Below, one piece after another: positions 28,421 to 36,938 of a stretch of 64,000 bases of DNA. The DNA is taken from NCBI RefSeq assembly GCF_014205795.1, contig NZ_JACHCN010000008.1:149892-213891 (forward strand), written 5' to 3'. The stretch is from Rhodanobacter sp. MP7CTX1 (GTDB lineage Bacteria > Pseudomonadota > Gammaproteobacteria > Xanthomonadales > Rhodanobacteraceae). The translations under genes and the position numbers were made by a program. The first letter of the stretch is position 1. Every line of letters starts with the position of its first letter. The notes under the pieces were generated by a model. That model was not told where the DNA came from. It saw nothing but the letters and a program-made list of their open reading frames with translations, and did not search any database.

Positions 28421-30448
28421 TCAGAAGCCGACTTTTACGCCGATGTTGACGCTGTCGTATTGCTGGCTGTTGTCATTGAAACGGCCGCTGTAGCCGATCC
28501 AGCTGGTCACGCTGGGGCTGAGCTTGGCGGACAGGCCGATGTCGGCCGTGCCCCAGTTCTTGTCGGGGCTGAAGCCGGTCAGCTCGAACGTGCCGTTCAT
28601 GCTGTTGAGGCCGGCACTGAGCGAGTCGGGGTTGGCCTTGTTGTCGTAGTTCCATGCCAGCTCGGCGTACGGCGAAATCACCGTGTTGGCGAACTCCCAA
28701 TTGCCTTGCACGCGCCAGCCGGCGGTCGCGATCAGTGCATCGCGCTGCTGCTTTCCAAACCACATCGCGGTGCTGTCGTTGCCACTTTCGTTGTAGCTAT
28801 CGACCTTGTTTGTCTGCCACTCGAGGTTGGCGAACGGCCCGGTGCGCAGGCCGCTGAAATCAAACCACCAGCCGCCGGTCACGCCGCCACCCAAGTGCGA
28901 GCCATCGGTTTTGCCGCCCTCGGTGCGCCGCATCGTACCGAGATCGATGACACGCTCGATATTCGTGAAACCGGAATGGCCGAAATTCGCGTAGCCACCG
29001 ACGTAGCCACCACCGGCCTGATAGGTGACGTAGCCGAGGCCGCTGATGTCCTGCAGCTTGTAACCACCACCGCCGGCAAAATCGGCGTTGTTCTGGCCAA
29101 TGCCGAGTGCAATGCCGGCCGAAACATGATCAGTGGCGTGCGCATCGACACCCAGCGTCAAGTTGAAATTGTTGGCGTCGGTCCTGGGCGAGCCGTTGCT
29201 GGAATCGAAGCGCTGATCGCCATAGGAGAGGTCGACGAAGGCACGCGTGTCGGCGCCGTTGCTGTCAGCCAGCATCTGGTTGCGGATGCTCTTGGTCTGG
29301 GCGGTACTGTCGGCGAGCGCTGTTTCACTGAGCAGGGAAATTTGCGCCGGTGCCTGGATGATCGACAACACGTACTGCGTGAGCAACATGTCGGCGCCGG
29401 TGGTCGGATGCACGCCGTCGGCGAACACATAGCTCAGGTTGGTGCCGGGAGCATAGGTATACGGCAGGCCCGAACCCTGGGGTCCGCACGCCACCGAACT
29501 CGAGCCGACGCCGCAAGCCGGTGTGCTGGCATTGGTGAAACCGTAAGCGCCCGGATTGCCGATCACTTCTGACAGCAGGCTGTACGCATTAACTGGAATG
29601 ATGCCTTTGCCCAGCTGTGCCAGGCCGCTGTTGAGCTGGCCGTTGAAGATCAGGCTGAGCCCGGTCAACGAAGCGGCAGCGGAAGCGCCCTGCTCGGTAG
29701 CGTCCGGAGTCAGGCCGATATTGGGCAGGTTGAACACCAGGATGTTCTTGACGCCGGCGCTCTGCAGCTGGCCGATCAGCTTCACTTCCTGCTGCGCGGC
29801 AGCCGCCACGTTGGCTTGCGCCTGGGCCGCCGTTTGCAGTCCGGCGACGCCGGCTTGTGCGGCAACGGCAGCATCGACCTGCGCGGTAACTATCGGGGTG
29901 ATCTGTGCAACGAAGGCCGGAACCGCACTCGCCGGCAAGCCCTGCGCTTCGGCACCAGCAACCTGGGCGGCAATCGTCTGCGCGATCAGTTGCTGCGCAA
30001 CGGCGTTGGCGCCGGCTGCGGTGGCGGCCGAGAAAATGTCATTCGCACCACCCCAGACCGAATACAGCGCATGGCTGTTGATCGTCGGGTTGCTGGCCAG
30101 ATACGCGGTGACCTGACTGGTCAGGGTCGGCACCACCGACGGCGTGCCGGGCGAGTTGGTGAGCACGCCGGCGCCGCCCCATGCGTAATCACTACCACCC
30201 ACCAGCGATGGGCTGAGCGTGCTGCCGATCCCGAGCCCATTGGCGATGTCTTCAATCGCCACCAGGCCGGGATTGGTCGTGAAGCGCAACGGCGGCTGCA
30301 CGCTGGGATTGGTCGCCAGCGAAATATTGCCGTCGTCGCTGAGGCTGTCGCCAAACACGACGACCTGACTGAAATCGGTGGCGACAGCGACACTGCTGAA
30401 CAGCAAGGTGGCAGCGATGGCGCTGGCGAGGTGGCGGGTGCGAAGCAT
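28421..30448 (-). CDS. Autotransporter with GDSL esterase passenger (EstA-like)
   Basis: The 675-residue outer-membrane protein has a signal peptide (1-23), a GDSL hydrolase passenger and a C-terminal autotransporter barrel (about 400-675) that ends in Phe, the BAM signal. Catalytic Ser35 is in FGDSLSDDGN, block III is GGAND (134-138) and the Asp345/His348 pair lies in FADGVHPTT. Between them, at about 140-225, is an 80-residue Ala/Gln-rich helical insert absent from compact GDSL enzymes. Relatives such as Pseudomonas EstA are surface esterases affecting motility and glycolipid production. GGGGAG precedes the ATG. Confidence 0.93.
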   Translation of the reverse strand: MLRTRHLASAIAATLLFSSVAVATDFSQVVVFGDSLSDDGNISLATNPSVQPPLRFTTNPGLVAIEDIANGLGIGSTLSPSLVGGSDYAWGGAGVLTNSPGTPSVVPTLTSQVTAYLASNPTINSHALYSVWGGANDIFSAATAAGANAVAQQLIAQTIAAQVAGAEAQGLPASAVPAFVAQITPIVTAQVDAAVAAQAGVAGLQTAAQAQANVAAAAQQEVKLIGQLQSAGVKNILVFNLPNIGLTPDATEQGASAAASLTGLSLIFNGQLNSGLAQLGKGIIPVNAYSLLSEVIGNPGAYGFTNASTPACGVGSSSVACGPQGSGLPYTYAPGTNLSYVFADGVHPTTGADMLLTQYVLSIIQAPAQISLLSETALADSTAQTKSIRNQMLADSNGADTRAFVDLSYGDQRFDSSNGSPRTDANNFNLTLGVDAHATDHVSAGIALGIGQNNADFAGGGGYKLQDISGLGYVTYQAGGGYVGGYANFGHSGFTNIERVIDLGTMRRTEGGKTDGSHLGGGVTGGWWFDFSGLRTGPFANLEWQTNKVDSYNESGNDSTAMWFGKQQRDALIATAGWRVQGNWEFANTVISPYAELAWNYDNKANPDSLSAGLNSMNGTFELTGFSPDKNWGTADIGLSAKLSPSVTSWIGYSGRFNDNSQQYDSVNIGVKVGF

Positions 30449-30561
30449 GGGTGGGACTCCCCTAGACAGACCGGAATGGTCTTGTTATTTGTCCGTTACG
30501 TTAATGCACCCCATACGGAAGCGCATGCTGCATCGCAACGCAGTGCGATGCAGCCGCTTCG

Positions 30562-32901
30562 TCAGCGCTTTCCGGCCCGCGCCAACGCGTCGGCAAATGC
30601 GCTGTTGGCCGGTGCCGGCGCCGGTTTCGGCATACCGCCGCCGGGGCGACTGCCGTTACGGCCATCGCGCGGGCCGGCGGACTTTGCGTCGGCCGGCCGG
30701 CCGGCGCGGGGCTGTCCTGGCTCATCGTCCAGCCGCATACTGAGGCCGATGCGCTGGCGTGGCAGATCGATCTCCATCACCTTGACCTTGACGATGTCAC
30801 CGGCCTTCACCGCGTCGCGCGGGTCCTTCACGAAGGTGTGCGACAGCGCAGAGACGTGCACCAGTCCGTCCTGGTGCACGCCGATGTCCACGAAGGCGCC
30901 GAACGCAGCGACGTTCGTGACGCGACCTTCGAGGATCATGCCGGGCTTGAGATCTTTAACGTCTTCGACGCCTTCGGCGAAGCTCGGCGCGACGAACTCC
31001 GGTCGTGGGTCGCGGCCGGGCTTCTCCAACTCTTTCAGGATGTCCCGCACGGTCGGCACACCGAAGCGCTCGTCGGTGAACTGCTCGGGCTTGAGTGCGC
31101 GCAGGAAGCTCACGTCGCCGATGACGTTGCGTACCTCTCGACCGCACTGCGCGATGATCCGCTCGACCACCGGGTAGGCTTCCGGATGCACCGAGCTCGC
31201 GTCCAGCGGGTTGTCGCCGTCTGCTACGCGCAAAAAGCCGGCGCATTGCTCGAACGCCTTGTCGCCAAGGCGGGGCACCTTGAGCAACGCCTTGCGGTTC
31301 GCAAACGGACCGTTCGCGTCGCGATGCTTCACAACGTTCTCGGCGACCGACGCGGACAGGCCGGCGACGCGCGAGAGCAGGGCAGCGGAAGCGGTGTTCA
31401 CGTCCACGCCGACGGCGTTGACGCAGTCCTCCACGCGCGCATCCAGTGCGCGCGCCAGCTTCACCTGGTTCACGTCGTGCTGGTACTGACCCACGCCGAT
31501 CGCCTTCGGCTCGATCTTCACCAGTTCGGCCAGCGGATCCTGCAACCGGCGCGCAATGGAAACGGCGCCACGCAGGCTCACGTCGAGATCCGGAAATTCC
31601 TTCGCCGCCATTTCCGACGCGGAATACACAGACGCGCCGGCTTCGCTGACCACGATCTTGGCGAGCTTCGTCTCGGCCACACCCCTGTCAGCCAGGAGTT
31701 TGATCAGTTCGCCGGACAGCTTGTCGGTCTCTCGTGAGGCGGTGCCGTTGCCGATCGCGATCAGGTCTACGTGATGCTGCGTGCACAGTTTCGCCAATTG
31801 CACGAGGGATTCACGCCATTGCTTGCGTGGCTCGTGTGGATAGATGACGTCGGTGGCAAGCAGTTTGCCGGTCGCGTCGACCACCGCCACTTTGACGCCG
31901 GTGCGGATGCCGGGATCCAGACCCATGACGGTTCTTGCACCTGCCGGCGCGGCCAGCATCAGATCCTTCAGGTTGTCGCCGAACACGCGAATAGCTTCGT
32001 CCTCCGCGCCTTCGCGCACGCGGCCGAACAAGTCCAGGGTGAGGTGCAGATGCAGTTTCACGCGCCAGGTCAGCCGCACCGTTTCGCGCAGCCAGGCATC
32101 GGCGGCGCGGCCGCGGTTGTGGATATTCGCATGCGCGGCGACGCGCCCTTCGCCTTCGACATGACCCTGCTCGCCATCGGAGGCAGGGCTGAGTTCCAGT
32201 TCGAGGATGCCTTCGTTGCGCGCGCGCATCAGTGCGAGCAAACGGTGTGAAGGGATCTTGCTGATCGGCTCGATGTGATCGAAGTAATCGCGGAACTTCG
32301 CGCCTTCGTTTTCCTTGCCTTCAACCAATTTCGCGCGGATCTGTCCCTGCGCCCACAACCAGTCGCGCAACTCGCCGACCAGATGGGCATCTTCGGCGAT
32401 CGACTCCATCAGGATCGCGCGTGCGCCGTCGAGCGCGGCGCGCACGTCGGCGATGCCTTTTTCGGCATCGACAAACGACTCAGCGAACGCTTCCGGTGAT
32501 TGCGTCGGATCTTCGCGCAAGCCGAGTGCGAGCGGTTCCAGGCCGGCCTCGCGGGCAATTTGCGCCTTGGTGCGGCGCTTGGGCTTGTATGGCAGGTACA
32601 GATCTTCCAGCCGCGCCTTGGTATCGGCGTTGAGGAGCTCGTTCTTCAGCACATCGTTGAGCTTGCCCTGTTCCTCGACACTGGCCAGGATCGCCGCACG
32701 ACGTTCCTCCAGTTCGCGCAGATAACGCAGACGCTCTTCCAGCAGGCGCAGCTGGGTATCGTCGAGGCCGCCGGTGGCTTCCTTGCGGTAGCGTGCGATG
32801 AAGGGCACCGTGGCGCCGCCGTCGAGCAAATCTACCGCTGCCTGCACCTGGTCGGTTTTTGCAGCGATGTCCTGGGCAATGCGTTGTTCGATACTGAGCA
32901 T
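30562..32901 (-). CDS. tex: Tex-family RNA-binding transcription accessory protein
   Basis: The 779-residue protein has the full Tex layout: N-terminal helices with [17 protein letters not shown], a YqgF/RuvC-like domain ([17 protein letters not shown]), helix-hairpin-helix modules ([33 protein letters not shown]) and a C-terminal S1 domain ([24 protein letters not shown]). The last 60 residues are a basic Gly/Arg/Pro tail. Tex binds nucleic acid and affects transcription and stress response. It is transcribed separately from the RDD gene, from which it is divided by a terminator. Confidence 0.96.
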   Translation of the reverse strand: MLSIEQRIAQDIAAKTDQVQAAVDLLDGGATVPFIARYRKEATGGLDDTQLRLLEERLRYLRELEERRAAILASVEEQGKLNDVLKNELLNADTKARLEDLYLPYKPKRRTKAQIAREAGLEPLALGLREDPTQSPEAFAESFVDAEKGIADVRAALDGARAILMESIAEDAHLVGELRDWLWAQGQIRAKLVEGKENEGAKFRDYFDHIEPISKIPSHRLLALMRARNEGILELELSPASDGEQGHVEGEGRVAAHANIHNRGRAADAWLRETVRLTWRVKLHLHLTLDLFGRVREGAEDEAIRVFGDNLKDLMLAAPAGARTVMGLDPGIRTGVKVAVVDATGKLLATDVIYPHEPRKQWRESLVQLAKLCTQHHVDLIAIGNGTASRETDKLSGELIKLLADRGVAETKLAKIVVSEAGASVYSASEMAAKEFPDLDVSLRGAVSIARRLQDPLAELVKIEPKAIGVGQYQHDVNQVKLARALDARVEDCVNAVGVDVNTASAALLSRVAGLSASVAENVVKHRDANGPFANRKALLKVPRLGDKAFEQCAGFLRVADGDNPLDASSVHPEAYPVVERIIAQCGREVRNVIGDVSFLRALKPEQFTDERFGVPTVRDILKELEKPGRDPRPEFVAPSFAEGVEDVKDLKPGMILEGRVTNVAAFGAFVDIGVHQDGLVHVSALSHTFVKDPRDAVKAGDIVKVKVMEIDLPRQRIGLSMRLDDEPGQPRAGRPADAKSAGPRDGRNGSRPGGGMPKPAPAPANSAFADALARAGKR

Positions 32902-33006
32902 GAGTTGCTGTCGATTCCTTGCAACGACGCGAAGCGCCGGGTGAGATGATCAAGCCCCCGATCATACCAAGCGACCCCGTCGACGGACGTGATCGGCGCA
33001 CACAAA

Positions 33007-33037
33007 AACGGCGCCAGAGCGTGGCTCTGGCGCCGTT
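33007..33037 (-). terminator. Rho-independent terminator after the RDD gene
   Basis: A perfect 14-bp stem (AACGGCGCCAGAGC) with a GTG loop is followed on the minus strand by a T-run. It ends transcription of the RDD-protein gene before tex. Confidence 0.85.
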
Positions 33038-33052
33038 GCGTTCAGCGCTGAA

Positions 33053-33817
33053 TCAGGCGCTGAACGAACTGTTGCTTCCGCTCGATGCCTGCGTCGGCAC
33101 GAATTCGCTGGCGCGACCGTTCAGCACCAGAGTGCTGGCGATCAGGTCATGCAGGCCCTGCTTGCGCTTGGTCCAGGCAACCATCAGGAAGCCGATGAAG
33201 AAGATCAGGGTGCTGAGATATTTTGCCGGATAGCGACCCAGCGCACGCGGAAAGCTGATTCGTCGGCCCTGCATGTCGGTGACGCGTATACCCAGTGCGA
33301 GCTTGCCCACGGTCGCCTGCCAGGCCGAGCTTTCGCAGAACGCAAAGTACAGCCAGGTGAGGACGGTGATGATCAGCATGGCTGGCAGCATCGTGCTGTA
33401 GAACTGGCCAAACGCGGTAAGCATCGCCTGGGGGTCGCCCGGTGAGGCCAGCTCCGCCTGTTTCATCGCCGCTTCAGCGGCATCGCCGCCCATCATCTTC
33501 TGGATGAGCATGCTGGGGATGTACAGGATGATGGCATCGAGGATGTAGGCGGCCACGCGCTTCCAGAAACCCGCATAGTCTTCCAGTACGGCCGAAATGA
33601 TCGGTGCCGGCGGCATGCCGACGGCGGCAGAGGGCGCCGCCGGTGGTGCGCTCGTCACGGCATCGGGAAACAGCACCGACAGTGGCTGCCAGTCGGCGAG
33701 GCCTTCGTACCAGGCCAGATCCTCACGGCTCACCTGGCCGCTACGCAGCCATTGGCGTACATCGTCTTCCTTGTACGGGCCATGTCGTTCACCGTTGCGA
33801 CCGATCCAGATTTCCAT
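33053..33817 (-). CDS. RDD-family membrane protein with N-terminal GYF_2 domain
   Basis: The 254-residue protein starts with a GYF_2 domain (WIGRNGERHGPYKEDDVRQWL, about 1-50), then a Pro/Ala linker, then an RDD domain (about 80-240) with FWKRVAAYILDAIILYIPSML and three or four membrane spans. RDD proteins are small integral membrane proteins, some of which act in cation exchange. The fusion is common in gammaproteobacteria; no function is known. It lies 135 bp downstream of mnmG on the same strand. Confidence 0.88.
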   Translation of the reverse strand: MEIWIGRNGERHGPYKEDDVRQWLRSGQVSREDLAWYEGLADWQPLSVLFPDAVTSAPPAAPSAAVGMPPAPIISAVLEDYAGFWKRVAAYILDAIILYIPSMLIQKMMGGDAAEAAMKQAELASPGDPQAMLTAFGQFYSTMLPAMLIITVLTWLYFAFCESSAWQATVGKLALGIRVTDMQGRRISFPRALGRYPAKYLSTLIFFIGFLMVAWTKRKQGLHDLIASTLVLNGRASEFVPTQASSGSNSSFSA

Positions 33818-33952
33818 CGTGCACGCTCCCCATGGCTGTTCAAAGTGCGCATGATGCCATGAGCAGGTGGGCCAGGACGGTGTGGGACAGGCATCGCGGC
33901 GGCCGTGCGTCGTTGGCGCGCAGGTGCACAGGACGCCAGATGCCGCAGCGAA

Positions 33953-35830
33953 TCAGGCGGCGTCCCGACGCTTCAGGTGCACCAGCAGCAGCGAGATCGC
34001 CGCCGGCGTGACACCGCTGACGCGCGCGGCCTGGCCGATCGTCGCCGGCAGCGTACGCTTGAGCTTGAGCAGCACTTCGGAGGACAGCCCGCGCACCTTG
34101 TCGTAGTCGAAGCTGGTGGGGATCGCGGTGTGCTCATTGCGGCGCTGGCGCTCGATCTCCTCGCGCTGGCGTTCGAGATAGCCGGCGTATTTGACCTGCA
34201 CTTCGACCTGGGCAGCAACGTCCTCGCGTTCGACGGCGGGGCCGAGCTCGGCGACCGTGGCGAGTTTTGCGTAGTCGAGTTCCGGCCGGCGCAGCAGATC
34301 CAGCGCGCTGGTTTCGCGGCTGACGGCGATGCCGAGCTGGCGTTCGATTGCTGCGCCCAGCGCATTGTTGGGTGCAGCCCATAGCGTGCCAAGGCGCTGC
34401 ATTTCGCGCTCGACCGCTTCGCGTTTGGTGCGCAGCGCATCGAAGCGTGCCTGCGGCACCACGCCGAGTTGATGGCCGGTCTCGCTGAGGCGCAGGTCGG
34501 CATTGTCTTCCCGCAGATGCAAGCGGTATTCCGCGCGCGAGGTGAACATGCGGTAGGGCTCGATCGTTCCGTTGCTGGTCAGGTCGTCAATCAGCACGCC
34601 CACGTACGCCTCGTCGCGACGCGGGAACCATGGCGCCTTGTCCTGGGTTGCGAGCGCGGCATTCAGGCCGGCGATCAAGCCCTGCGCGGCGGCTTCTTCA
34701 TAGCCCGTCGTGCCGTTGATCTGGCCGGCAAAATACAGGCCGCCGATGGCCTTGGTTTCCAGCCACGGATTGAGCCCGCGCGGATCGAAATAGTCGTACT
34801 CGATCGCATAGCCAGGGCGCGTGATGTGGGCGTGCTCGAAACCCTTGATCGAGCGCACCAGCGCAAGTTGCACGTCATACGGCAGCGAAGTGGAGATACC
34901 GTTCGGATAAATCTCGAACGTGTCCAGGCCTTCCGGCTCGATGAAGATCTGGTGCGAGGACTTTTCGGCGAAACGCACCACCTTGTCTTCGATCGACGGG
35001 CAGTAACGCGGGCCGACACCTTCGATCTGGCCGGTATACAGCGGCGAGCGATCCAGTGCGCCGCGGATGATCTCGTGCGTCTGCTCACTGGTATGAGTGA
35101 TCCAGCAGCTGACCTGGCGCGGGTGTTCGTCGCGCGTGCCAAGGTAAGAAAACACCGGCGCGGGGTTGTCGCCGGGCTGTTCTTCCAGCCCGCTGAAATC
35201 GATGCTGCGCAAATCGATGCGCGGCGGCGTGCCGGTCTTCAGTCGATCGGCGGCGATCGGAAGCTCGCGCAGCTTGGCAGCGAGCGCGCTGGCTGGCGGG
35301 TCACCCGCGCGTCCACCGGCGTACTGCGCCGGGCCGATGTGGATCTTGCCGGCAAGGAAGGTGCCGGCGGTGAGCACCACCGTTTTTGCGGCGAACGACA
35401 GGCCCATCTGCGTGACCACGCCTGTGACGCGGCCGTTCTCGATCAGCAGATCGTCAACCGCCTGCTGGAACACCTGCAGATTTGGCTGGGTTTCCACCAG
35501 GCGGCGGATCGCCGCCTTGTACAGGCCACGATCGGCCTGACAGCGGGTGGCGCGCACGGCAGGCCCCTTCGAGGCGTTCAGCGTGCGCCACTGGATACCG
35601 GCGCGATCGGCTGCGTGGGCCATGGCACCGCCGAGTGCGTCGATCTCCTTGACCAGGTGCCCCTTGCCGATGCCGCCGATCGCCGGATTACAGCTCATCT
35701 GGCCGATCGTCTCGATGCTGTGGCTGAGTAGCAGGGTGCGCGCACCCGTACGCGCCGCGGCCAGCGCGGCCTCGGTGCCGGCGTGGCCGCCGCCAATCAC
35801 GATGACGTCGTAGTGGGTCGGGTGGCGCAT
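33953..35830 (-). CDS. mnmG: tRNA uridine-5-carboxymethylaminomethyl modification enzyme MnmG (GidA)
   Basis: The 625-residue FAD enzyme works with MnmE to make cmnm5U34 in tRNA. It opens with the dinucleotide fold [16 protein letters not shown] and has the family blocks [34 protein letters not shown] and [21 protein letters not shown], and the C-terminal helical domain. The ATG at 35830 is chosen because upstream residues do not resemble the family. The usual gidA-gidB pair is not present here. Confidence 0.97.
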   Translation of the reverse strand: MRHPTHYDVIVIGGGHAGTEAALAAARTGARTLLLSHSIETIGQMSCNPAIGGIGKGHLVKEIDALGGAMAHAADRAGIQWRTLNASKGPAVRATRCQADRGLYKAAIRRLVETQPNLQVFQQAVDDLLIENGRVTGVVTQMGLSFAAKTVVLTAGTFLAGKIHIGPAQYAGGRAGDPPASALAAKLRELPIAADRLKTGTPPRIDLRSIDFSGLEEQPGDNPAPVFSYLGTRDEHPRQVSCWITHTSEQTHEIIRGALDRSPLYTGQIEGVGPRYCPSIEDKVVRFAEKSSHQIFIEPEGLDTFEIYPNGISTSLPYDVQLALVRSIKGFEHAHITRPGYAIEYDYFDPRGLNPWLETKAIGGLYFAGQINGTTGYEEAAAQGLIAGLNAALATQDKAPWFPRRDEAYVGVLIDDLTSNGTIEPYRMFTSRAEYRLHLREDNADLRLSETGHQLGVVPQARFDALRTKREAVEREMQRLGTLWAAPNNALGAAIERQLGIAVSRETSALDLLRRPELDYAKLATVAELGPAVEREDVAAQVEVQVKYAGYLERQREEIERQRRNEHTAIPTSFDYDKVRGLSSEVLLKLKRTLPATIGQAARVSGVTPAAISLLLVHLKRRDAA

Positions 35831-36026
35831 TGAACTGCCCTGGAAAGGGTAAAAAGTGACGAAACAGGTCGCTATGGTAACGCGATCAACGCCTTGCGGC
35901 CGGATCGGACGGAGTGGCATGTTTCCTGCTTGACTATTTCCAGCACTTTCACAGGCAGACGCTGCGCGATACGCGCGCCGAGATCGAACGGACAGGGGTT
36001 CGATTGCGTACTGGGAAAGGAAGCAA

Positions 36027-36050
36027 GACGGCACCTCTCGGGGTGCCGTC
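36027..36050. terminator. Hairpin, plus-strand T-run
   Basis: A 9-bp perfect stem GACGGCACC/GGTGCCGTC with a TCTCGG loop is followed by GTCTTTT on the plus strand and a weaker T-rich stretch on the minus strand. It lies between the mnmG start and the candidate small RNA and could be a back-up stop for that RNA. Confidence 0.55.
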
Positions 36051-36062
36051 GTCTTTTGGCGA

Positions 36063-36230
36063 GGCCAAAAAGACAAAACCCCGCAGATTCAGTGCGGGGT
36101 CTTGTGCTGATAGATCTGGCGCCAGGCGGTCTCAGGAACAGGGGGAATCCAGGATGACCGTGTTGCCGGGCGCCAGAAACTGAAAGTCTTGGCAATGATC
36201 AGACAGCGCTGCTGTCGGAGAGCTTGGGGT
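36063..36230 (-). ncRNA. Candidate small RNA upstream of mnmG
   Basis: On the minus strand a run of structures ends in a textbook terminator: stem ACCCCGCA/TGCGGGGT (36078-36100) followed by TTTTGTCTTTTT. Before it lies a 9-bp perfect outer stem (TCTGGCGCC at 36115-36123 pairing with 36169-36177), an inner GGTC/GACC stem, and a hairpin GACAGC-AGC-GCTGTC near 36200. A weak TTGTTC-16-TATGCA promoter would start it near 36225. No coding sequence with family resemblance fits; a 52-codon frame (36089-36247) ends inside the terminator loop. Identity and 5' end are inference. Confidence 0.4.
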
Positions 36231-36342
36231 GCATAGTTATCTCTCATGCGTGAACAAAGGGTGACTGAGAGGTGAATTTGTGTCAGCTCGCGGCAGCAGA
36301 TGACCCGCAGCGTCAGTCGCGCGGCCAGCTATGCCACATAAC

Positions 36343-36358
36343 TGTGACGCCCCTCACA
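36343..36358. promoter_or_regulatory. Perfect CRP/Clp-type palindrome
   Basis: TGTGA-N6-TCACA (36343-36358) is an exact match to the CRP consensus core. In xanthomonads the CRP relative Clp binds nearly the same motif and responds to cyclic di-GMP. The site ends two bases before the -24 box of a sigma-54 promoter. Confidence 0.65.
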
Positions 36359-36360
36359 CA

Positions 36361-36377
36361 TTGGCATGGCCGTTGCT
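36361..36377 (+). promoter_or_regulatory. Sigma-54 (RpoN) promoter
   Basis: TTGGCATGGCCGTTGCT matches the -24/-12 consensus (TGGCACG-N4-TTGCW), with GG at 36363-36364 and GC at 36375-36376 separated by exactly ten bases. Start of transcription would be near 36388, about 32 bp before the ATG of the 61-residue protein. Confidence 0.65.
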
Positions 36378-36419
36378 TTGTCTGGCTACCAACTGGTTTT
36401 CCGTCAATGGGGGTGTGAC

Positions 36420-36605
36420 ATGGACATGAATTTCAATTTTGAGCCGGTCTATCCGCGTCACGATCTGATGGTCGAACTTAGCCAGGTCGAGATGGCGATG
36501 GACAGCTTGAGCGAAAGCGACGACACCGAACGCGGTGTGCTGCAGCCGGATCTGGAGTCGCGCATGAACAGCCTGCTCGAAGCGCTGGATCATTTGGCCA
36601 TCTAA
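36420..36605 (+). CDS. Small acidic protein of unknown function (61 aa)
   Basis: The frame starts at ATG 36420 after GGGGGTG and encodes 61 residues, rich in Asp, Glu and Met, with two predicted amphipathic helices (DLMVELSQVEMAMDSLSES and LESRMNSLLEALDHLAI). There is no signal peptide or membrane span. I do not recognise a family. The sigma-54 promoter and CRP-type site directly upstream argue that it is a real, regulated gene. An upstream in-frame start at 36366 would lie inside the promoter and is rejected. Confidence 0.6.
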   Translation: MDMNFNFEPVYPRHDLMVELSQVEMAMDSLSESDDTERGVLQPDLESRMNSLLEALDHLAI

Positions 36606-36938
36606 AGCATCACCCGTGTGCATGGCGACGATGCCAAGTACATCGAGATTGCCTGTCAGGGGAGCGGCCGCGCGAGAGTGGCCCGGCCGATGATGGCAAC
36701 CTGTCCAACGTTTCCGGGTAGCTCGCCTTGAGCTGCTGTGGCCGCCATGCGGCGGTGCGTCGCTTGCACCTTCACCGGTGCGCCGCCTGATAGGGGATCA
36801 GGTCAAGCCTTGCGCATGCCGCATGGCGACCACAGCAGCTCAACCGTACGTCTGCTTGATTGGGAGCCGGTCTGCGTGCCTCCGGATTTAATGTGCAAAC
36901 GGATCCCGGCGTAGTCACTGGAGAGCCTTGGAAAGGCT
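36606..36938. other. Gene-free gap with a long inverted repeat
   Basis: No coding frame is credible. The gap holds two 26-bp arms, 36728-36753 and 36818-36843, complementary except for one base, around a 64-base spacer that itself can pair in part (GGCGGTGC/GCGCCGCC). It could be a small mobile repeat (MITE-like) or a structured RNA. Confidence 0.6.
36728..36843. repeat. 26-bp inverted repeat, 116 bp overall
   Basis: The left arm begins TTGAGCTGCTGTGG and the right arm ends CCACAGCAGCTCAA; 25 of 26 positions are complementary. It is not followed by a T-run on either strand, so it is not a simple terminator. Confidence 0.7.

Noticed and set aside
35872..36195. A 107-codon minus-strand frame between mnmG and the candidate small RNA
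   Set aside because: It runs through two terminator-like hairpins and has the Arg/Pro/Ser-rich content of chance frames.
36089..36247. A 52-codon minus-strand frame upstream of mnmG
   Set aside because: It ends inside a terminator loop, lacks a ribosome site and has no recognisable features; RNA structure explains the interval better.
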